The translations under genes and the position numbers were made by a program. A stretch of 64,000 bases of DNA, from assembly GCA_032164245.1 (NCBI GenBank), contig JAVMKO010000006.1, positions 201,001 through 265,000 of the forward strand. Direction: 5' to 3'. The DNA comes from Sternotherus odoratus (taxonomy: Eukaryota > Chordata > Testudines > Kinosternidae). Below are positions 57,809 through 64,000 of this stretch, one piece after another (position 1 is the first letter of the stretch; every line of letters begins with the position of its first letter). The notes beneath the pieces were generated by a model. The model did no database searches. It saw only the letters and a list, made by a program, of their open reading frames with translations, and was not told the origin of the DNA.

Positions 57809-58606
57809 TGTTAGGGTTTCCTCCCCACTTTGAACTTTAGGGTACAGATGTGGGGACCCGCATGAAAGACCTCCCAAGCTTATTTTTACCAGCTTAGGTT
57901 AAAACTTTCCCAACGCCCAGATACCTTGTGTCCTTGGAGGGTCACTGCCACCACCAAGTGATTAGACAAAGAACCAGGGAAAGGACCACTTGGAGTTCCT
58001 ATTCCTCCCAAATATCCCCCCAAGCCGTACACCCCCTTCCTGGGAAAGGCTTGGGAATAAAACCCTCACCAACTGTTACAGATGAGCCAGCTCCAAACCC
58101 TCTGGATCTTTAAAGCAATGGAAAACATCAGTCAGATTTTTAAAAGAAGAATTTTATTTAAAGAAACGGTCAGAAGAAATACCTCTGTAAAGTCAGGGTG
58201 ATAGGCAGCCTTACAGAGTAACAAAAATATAAAAAGCACAGAGGAAACCCCTTTAACCTTAGTTACAAACAAACAACAGGGCTAAACCTCCTTCTAGCAA
58301 AGGGGAAATTCACAAGTTAGGAAAACAAATATAACTAACATGCCTTGCCTGTCTTACTTACTTTTTTTTTGCAATATTGAGACATATAGGAGGGTTGTTA
58401 GGAGAAGGAGTTGCTGACCTGATGCTTTTCTGCTTTTCCCCAAGAGCACACACACAAAGAGCACAAAAACAGACTCCCCCCTCCCCCGATTTGAAAGTAT
58501 CTTCTGTCCCCATTGGTCCTTTTGGTCAGGTGCCAACCAGGTTATCCGAGCTTCTTAACCCCTTACAGATAAGGAGGAATTTTAGGCTACCCTTATGGTT
58601 ATGACA
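57809..58606 (-). mobile_element. Solo LTR, TGTCATAA family (subfamily B)
   Basis: 798 bp; minus strand TGTCATAACCATAAGGGTAG to GAAACCCTAACA. Flanks CTTGC (57804-57808) and GTTGC (58607-58611) match at four of five positions. It shares its AATAAAATTCTTC block (about 58141-58160, inverted) with the LTR at 54936-55612. It splits the TIR-type repeat. Confidence 0.85.
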
Positions 58607-59056
58607 GTTGCTTTCACCAGGCTGGGGCAGGAGGTTGCATTGTGGGAGGAGGTGAGAGCTCTAGCTGAGGGTGTAGGCTCCATGGCAGGGTCAGAAATGA
58701 AGGGTGCAGGTGGGGGCTCTGGGCTGGGGCAGGAGGTTGGGGTGTGGGAGAGGGTGAGAGCTCTATCTGGGGGTGCAGGCTCCATTGTGGGACCATAATT
58801 GAGGGGTGCAGGGTGTAGGAAGGGGCTCTGGGCTGGGACAGGAGTTGCGGTGTGGGAGGGGTGCAGGCTCTGGGAAGGAATTTGGGTGCAGGAGGTGGCT
58901 CTGGGCTTGGGCAGGGGGTTGGGATATGGGAGAGGTTGCAGGTAGTAGATTCTGGGTGGCGCTTACCTCCGGTGGCTCCCCAGAAGCAGCAACATGTCCC
59001 TCAGCTCATAAGTGCAGGAGCGGACAGGTGGCTCTGCACAGTGTGTGCTGCCCACA

Positions 59057-59089
59057 GCTCCCATTGGCTGTGGTTCTCAGCCAATGGGA
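59057..59089. repeat. Inverted repeat around CTCCCATTGGC
   Basis: GCTCCCATTGGCTG and CAGCCAATGGGAGC form a 14-bp inverted repeat with a short loop. CCAAT-type words in it could bind NF-Y, but this is speculative. Confidence 0.8.
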
Positions 59090-59271
59090 GCTGCAGAGCT
59101 AGCACTCAGGAGGGTGGTGGCAGTGCTTAGAGCGTCCCTGATCGCCCCTTCTCCTAGGGGCTGCAGGTATACGCTAGCCGCTTCTGAGAGTCACACGGAG
59201 CCAGTGCAGGCAGGGAACTTACTTTAGCCCTGCTGCACTGCTGACCAGATTTTTAATGGCCCGGTCAGCGG

Positions 59272-60798
59272 TTCAGGTCACATGAAACATTCACATCAGG
59301 AGACAAAGTGATTCCAGAGATTCTGAATCACATGTGCACCTATGGAGTAAGTGGCCTCCCAGCTGCTAGTGTCTTACTGTCTGCACTAATTTTCCTTTAA
59401 AAAAATAAAAACACACACAAATATCAAGAAGATTTGCATAATAATTTCAGCAGAACAAGCACAGTCTCAATGTCTGAGAAAATTGTTAGGTAACAGCTCA
59501 ACAATGACTAATTAAATAGCTAGCTGCTGATTCTGTAAAGTAATCCAGGCAGATGCTTTCCACTGGGTAATACCATATTCAACAGCATCATTAAATATTA
59601 GTGCTTGCTTCAACAGTCTTTTTCACAAAATATTTCCGGTAAGCCCTTGAAAAATGTATGTGTTTAAAATAATAGAAAATGAGATCATTTTAACAGGATT
59701 AGAGCATGCACCGAGCCCTGATAATCAGGCTCATTTACATAAAACATCCTGCATGATATTATATATATTTTCAGCTAGCAAAATAGAGTGGAAAAAAAAG
59801 AAGAGGCTACAAATCCTTGACCTATTCTTCTGAATAAATTCCTTGTTAATGTTATTCCTAATGAGGGAGTGCCACTGTTGCGAAAGAGTGATCTGTGAAT
59901 AGTTAAGGCTTGTGTTAGCAGTGCTGGGATGGCTTGTGCTTTATTAATCGTAATTAGCTGTAATCCCCATTCCTTCCTGGTTTTACGTGGGAGCAGACAA
60001 CACTGCTCTGTGTTCCCAGGCACCTGATGCTGTTGGTAGTAAAGGAAATTCTGAATATCCCAGGGGTGATGTTGAATAGGTGGGAATCTTCTAATTACCC
60101 ATCTGCTGCAGCCCTTTTACTTGTAAAGGAAAGAAATCCTGGCAGTGTTTCCTCCTGGCTGGGCCCTGCTCACATTCCCTGGCCTGCCTTGGGGGCCTCT
60201 AGGAGTAAACCTGAGCTAATCTACGCAATGGGTCTAACCCCAAAAGTATCAAATAGCAACAAACAATGAACTCTTATATTAGTGTTAACGCACTTGCACT
60301 TAACTTAGAAAAACATGACAGCTTTAAAGGAAGGGGTGCTTCAATAATAAATAAATGAAACTTAACCAGCTTACATTTACACTGGCTGTGGCTGCCCCAC
60401 TCGCTCCACTGAACGCCAGAGTGGTGGACACTTGCTTGTGTGGGGGTGTGCTGTGTGCATGGAGATCTAGAAATGGGGGACAGTGCTCTGTGGGTTCAGT
60501 AAAACAGTTCTGCCCAGGTAACAAGGGGCAGACTGATGCTAACTCGGGATCATTCCAAACTGCACAGCCCCTCTGGGCATGGGAGTCGTTATACCCAGAG
60601 ACCAGTGACCTGGATCCTGGTCAGACCATCAGACCACTTGTCTCTTCTCAGACTCAGGGAGACCCCCCCCCACACACACACACAGTCCCCCTTCCCTGAA
60701 AACACTCTCCCAACAACACAGGAGGTTCAGTCAGTTCTGGGCACAGCAACCGTCTCTGCCCTGGGTCCCAGGACTCCCAGCCATAGCCCCTGTGCTTC
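59272..60798. other. Unassigned sequence
   Basis: No coding motif. A short CA tract is at 60669-60683. Frames are short and overlap in several phases. Confidence 0.4.
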
Positions 60799-60969
60799 CA
60801 GCTTGGTGAAAATCAGCAAGTAAGCGAGAGTGGGGGAGAGCGAGCAACAGAGGAAGGGGGGATGGAGTGAGCAGGAGGCAGTGTGTTGGAGAAGGGGAAG
60901 GGGAGGGGCATTGGGACAGGAGCAGGGTAAGGGAATTCAGTTTTCTGCTATTACAAAGTTGGCAACCCT
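60799..60969 (-). mobile_element. Second copy of the TAGGGTTGCCAAC repeat, inverted and truncated
   Basis: On the minus strand it starts AGGGTTGCCAACTTTGTAAT, passes CCACTCTCGCTTACTTGCTG and reaches TTTTCACCAAGCTGG, in the same order as 57656-57808 plus 58612-58625. It shows the uninterrupted site where the LTR entered the first copy. Confidence 0.75.
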
Positions 60970-61289
60970 CATTTTTCAATCAATGCTTAAAATCTTCAGC
61001 AAAAAGATCTCAAACGCCGTGCCTGAACACTGGCTTGTCTCACTCGTCCTATACAGCCTCAGTCTACTGTAGGACATCTCCATGTTGTGATAAACAGCTT
61101 CCCAATACAGGGAGCTGTGGTATGATTATGTACAGGAACGTAGAGAATCTACGTTCAGGAAGTGCATGATGAGAAAGGACAGCTTATGTGGAGAAAAGAA
61201 TAAAGTGGGCATGTTGTCTTGGCTCTCTTTAGTCCTGCACACAGAACATGGTGTCAACTTTGGCAAGATGTGAAATCAGAAACTAAGAA
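60970..61289. other. Unassigned sequence
   Basis: Nothing recognised. Confidence 0.4.
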
Positions 61290-61790
61290 TACTGCAACTG
61301 AACCAAAACCTAAATGGTCTCATATCAGAGAACAGAACCCAATTTACTCGCAGGGAGCTTGCACAATTTACCCAGGAGTGGGAATTCAGTCATGCCATAC
61401 CATCATCCTACCACATCCAATCATATAGCAATGCTGATCTGGCAGATAACATTGCTAAGATCCATTAATGAAATCTGCAAGCAGCAAAGGAAATGGATCG
61501 CAGGCCATTCCACTATGGAGCAACATTCCCCACAGAAGGTATTATTATCAGCCCAGGATAACACGATGTCAAGATGCACACCTACCTTGGTGCCTAAAGC
61601 CCAGGATTATGGCAACGAGCATTGCTGGAAGGTGTAACAGAAAGAGAGACGCGCAAAGGCCAAAGCCTATGATGACCACCAACCTACAACCTTCCAGAAC
61701 TGCAAATAGGAGACATTACCATATTTCCTCAAGACAATTCATGGACTTGGAAACAGGCTATATGAGGTGAACCAAAAAAATCCTCTTTCA
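61290..61790 (+). pseudogene. Ty3/gypsy-like integrase relic
   Basis: In one frame from 61328 the sequence reads ENRTQFTRRELAQFTQEWEF, then SHAIPSSYHIQSYSNADLAD. This fits the second catalytic block of retrotransposon integrases, in which a short Gln-Phe-Thr stretch precedes an Glu-Trp-Glu-Phe turn and a Ser-Ser-x-Tyr-x-x-Gln-Ser loop. The acidic residue before Asn is Glu here. After a frame change AKAYDDHQPTTFQNCK (about 61655-61700) resembles the end of the integrase. Stops are frequent. No LTR adjoins it, so the relation to the solo LTRs nearby is open. Confidence 0.6.
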
Positions 61791-63137
61791 TATAATGTAG
61801 CGGTGGATGGACATTTATTATACTGAAACCACAAATGCGTTTGCCACTACAAATACAAGACAAAAAGGTGAACTGGAGGTTGGTGAAATTTGTACTCCCT
61901 GAGATTCTACAGTCTGTTCCAATCAAAGGGATGGTTGCTGTGTCCAGCTCAGCCCTAGGACTGATTTTGTTGCAGGATCAAGTTGTTAACGAATTCGGGC
62001 TGGAAAGCAGCAGGCTGCTCTTCAGCCACAAAGATTTAATTTGCCAAGAAGAGTCATGAAAGAAGAGTCAAGAAAAGCAGCCAAAGCCTAAGTGAGTTTG
62101 TGCTTTGCATCTCCTCGGACTACAGAGCGGAGTCCTCTTTAACCTTCCTTCACCTTTCAGAAATGACAAAGATCTTATTTTCAGCAAGAATTTATGCCAA
62201 AAATATAGAAACATGAAAGGAACCATTTTCCCTTTATGAAGTATTATAATCCGGTGCAACTGATTATTAGACACAATTTCCCATACACGACTATTATAAA
62301 ACATTTGTGGACCATTACAATCCTAACCATCACCTGACCACACCCTGCGAGTAGTTTCTGTAGAGATGAAAGGCAGAACTGAATTTGGAGACAAGAGCAA
62401 AAGGTCAGGTGATCTCATATGATCATACAGTATGTCAATTACAGGATGAGAGACTTTTGGAGGAAAGTGGATGAGTGAAGAAAGAGCGAGTGGAATCACT
62501 AAAGAGAACTTGGTCAACTCCAGTAGGGACCCACTTGTCACATTTCCCTTCATTGGCCTTTGTTCTTTTAGAAAGCACATTTCTGACTACAAAGTATCCC
62601 CAGTACATGCAGCATTTTTGATTGCATTAAATATGAGAAAAAAGGCCTGTGGAGAGTGTCATTAAGATCTTAAGATAAAAAAACTAGCAGCATGTGAAGA
62701 ATCTGATGGCAACCTAATGAAATGAGATGTAGATTTGCTTTGAAGTAATGTCCAGGGATATCAGCCTGGTTACTTCTATTCAGCATCTTCATAATTTATT
62801 ACTGCTGACTTTTACTAATTCTTAAAAGAAAGAAAATTCTGAAGCAGGCTCACCCTTCAGATCAGAAGTGAAAGAACTTGAGCTAAACAGAGCCTTTGAA
62901 AACACTAGTGCAAAGCAAAATTATATATTTAAAAATAAGTTTATTTGAACTGGATGGGGAGCTAGAAGCATCTCACCGATGATACTGTAAATGAGATTCA
63001 GGAAGAGGCATTTGCCATTGAAATTCCAATCTAACTATAGAAGAAACCTTCAGTAAGGCAGAGACTATTTAGGAAGGTGCTCAGAGAGCTTAACTCACAT
63101 TGACTTTAGACTAGTCAGGGTCAGGAACTAAAAAAAA
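61791..63137. other. Unassigned sequence
   Basis: No motif recognised; may include further eroded parts of the gypsy-like element up to about 61930. Confidence 0.4.
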
Positions 63138-63440
63138 ACACAAGAACATAAGAACTGCCGGACCGGGTCAGACCAAATGTCCATCTATCCCAGGATCCTG
63201 TCTTCCAGCTGCAGTCAATGCCAGATGCCCCAGAGCGAATGAACAGACAGGTAATCATCAAGTGATCCAGTCTGTCATCTCTTCCCAGCTTCGGGCAAAC
63301 AGAGGCTAGGGATACCTGGCTAATGGCCATTGATGGACCTATCCCCCAGGAACTTATCTAGTTCTTTTTTGCACCCTGTTACAGTCTTGGCTTTTACAAC
63401 ATCCTCTGGCAAAGAGTTCCACAGGTTGAAAAGCATAAAA
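63138..63440 (-). repeat. CR1 3' tail
   Basis: AGAACATAAGAACTGCCGGA, GGGTCAGACCAAATGTCCAT and AGGAACTTATCTAGTTCTTT follow the tail order of the large CR1 at 8940-9240 with moderate divergence. Confidence 0.88.
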
Positions 63441-64000
63441 TACTGAAATCCAAAAAAACTTGTTATGCCAGTAAGTTGGTCCCTATTCTATTTAGCCCAC
63501 AAGAAGTTGGTCCCTCTTCTATTTCACTTTACAAGACAATTTCAATGATACAAAGAGCCAAATACAGCAGAGGAAGCAACCAGAGGAGATGGTGATAGTA
63601 ACATCAGTCCCTTCATGTTAATGGATGTGCTACCAGAGATGTAGAATCCACCATGACCCTTGTAAATCGCATTGGACACAAGATTGCCAGTTAGCTTTAA
63701 ATGAACCACAGGTGGATTAACAGCTGATCTGGGCTGTTTTGGAATCAGGACTGACTTTTGGAAGGGGGCATCAGCCAAGTCACACACAGCAGCCAGCAAG
63801 GATGGAGGTTAGAGCAAGAGAGAAACAGTAACTGATCATTCTCCCGATTGGGTTGGTGGCTATGTAAGGAGGAATGGGGGAAAGGAAGAGTTCTGCCTAA
63901 ATGTAAGGCAGGGCCTTCATGCTTTGCCAATGACAATGAAGCCAGAACAGGAAGAATGGAAGAAGGTTAAGGATTGTTTCATTAAGACTGTGGAGGTAAC
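63441..64000. other. Unassigned sequence
   Basis: No gene or repeat recognised. Minus frames of 85 and 63 residues lack motifs. Confidence 0.4.

Larger units (their letters stand above)
57655..59271 (+). mobile_element. TIR-type repeat beginning TAGGGTTGCCAAC, 3'-truncated
   Basis: The left end is TAGGGTTGCCAACTTTTTAT. After the LTR at 57809-58606 the element continues with G-rich units (GGCTGGGGCAGGAGGTTG, GGTGCAGGCTC; 58617-58950), a self-complementary stretch around GCTCCCATTGGC / GCCAATGGGAGC (59057-59089), and TTTTTAATGGCCCGGTCAGC before it stops near 59271. An inverted copy of its left end is at 60799-60969. Class is uncertain: terminal repeats suggest a DNA transposon, but the right end is missing. 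Confidence 0.55.

Noticed and set aside
59057..59089. Inverted CCAAT palindrome as an active promoter
   Set aside because: It lies within a repeat and no transcript start, TATA or coding frame follows; kept only as a structural repeat.
57655..60969. One 3.3-kb DNA transposon with GGGTTGCCAAC inverted ends
   Set aside because: The sequences just inside both ends are the same 5' part of the repeat, so there are two opposite copies and not one element with two distinct ends.

Overview
The window reads as gene-poor vertebrate nuclear DNA, most likely from a turtle, with a crocodilian or other sauropsid as second choice. The reasons are many CR1-type LINEs, Penelope-like retroelements (PLEs), short non-autonomous hAT and pogo/Tigger-like DNA transposons, CpG-rich minisatellites and no L1 or Alu. 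The species assignment is inference. I found no host exon, tRNA, rRNA or CRISPR array. Almost every open reading frame that means anything belongs to a transposable element; the rest are chance frames or low-complexity translations.

Layout. 0-5.5 kb: mostly unassigned sequence with one solo LTR (693-1477). 5.5-8.5 kb: one CR1 copy whose 5' half is inverted; a hAT-type element with a GC-rich minisatellite sits in one half and a solo LTR in the other. 8.9-13.7 kb: a nearly complete CR1 on the minus strand with ORF1 (SGNH/GDSL esterase type), endonuclease and reverse transcriptase, each lightly broken, and a solo LTR inside. 14-24.4 kb: an LTR and CR1 fragments in both orientations. 26.9-28.5, 31.7-32.5 and 42.9-44.7 kb: three copies of a Helitron-like element that carries a 45-bp tandem repeat and long G-rich/C-rich arrays. 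32.5-33.3 kb: a PLE with an intact GIY-YIG region. 36-39 kb: a CR1 with three secondary insertions, one holding a perfect 66-bp inverted repeat. 40.4 kb: a Tigger-like element. 45.9-48.2 kb: a CR1 with a hAT-type element inside. 49.1-52.8 kb: CR1 copies split by LTR-like elements. 53.7-55.6 kb: an L2-like remnant and an LTR that contains a small DNA transposon. 57-61.8 kb: an LTR nested in a TIR-bearing repeat, a second inverted copy of that repeat, and a Ty3/gypsy-like integrase relic. The end holds a CR1 tail.

How the parts relate. Nothing here forms a host pathway. The interest is in the nesting: target-site duplications (TSDs) let the order of insertion be read directly at eight or more sites. 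CR1 and PLE copies are retrotransposition products, LTRs survive only as solo units, and the cut-and-paste and Helitron-like elements have no transposase or Rep/helicase of their own in the window.
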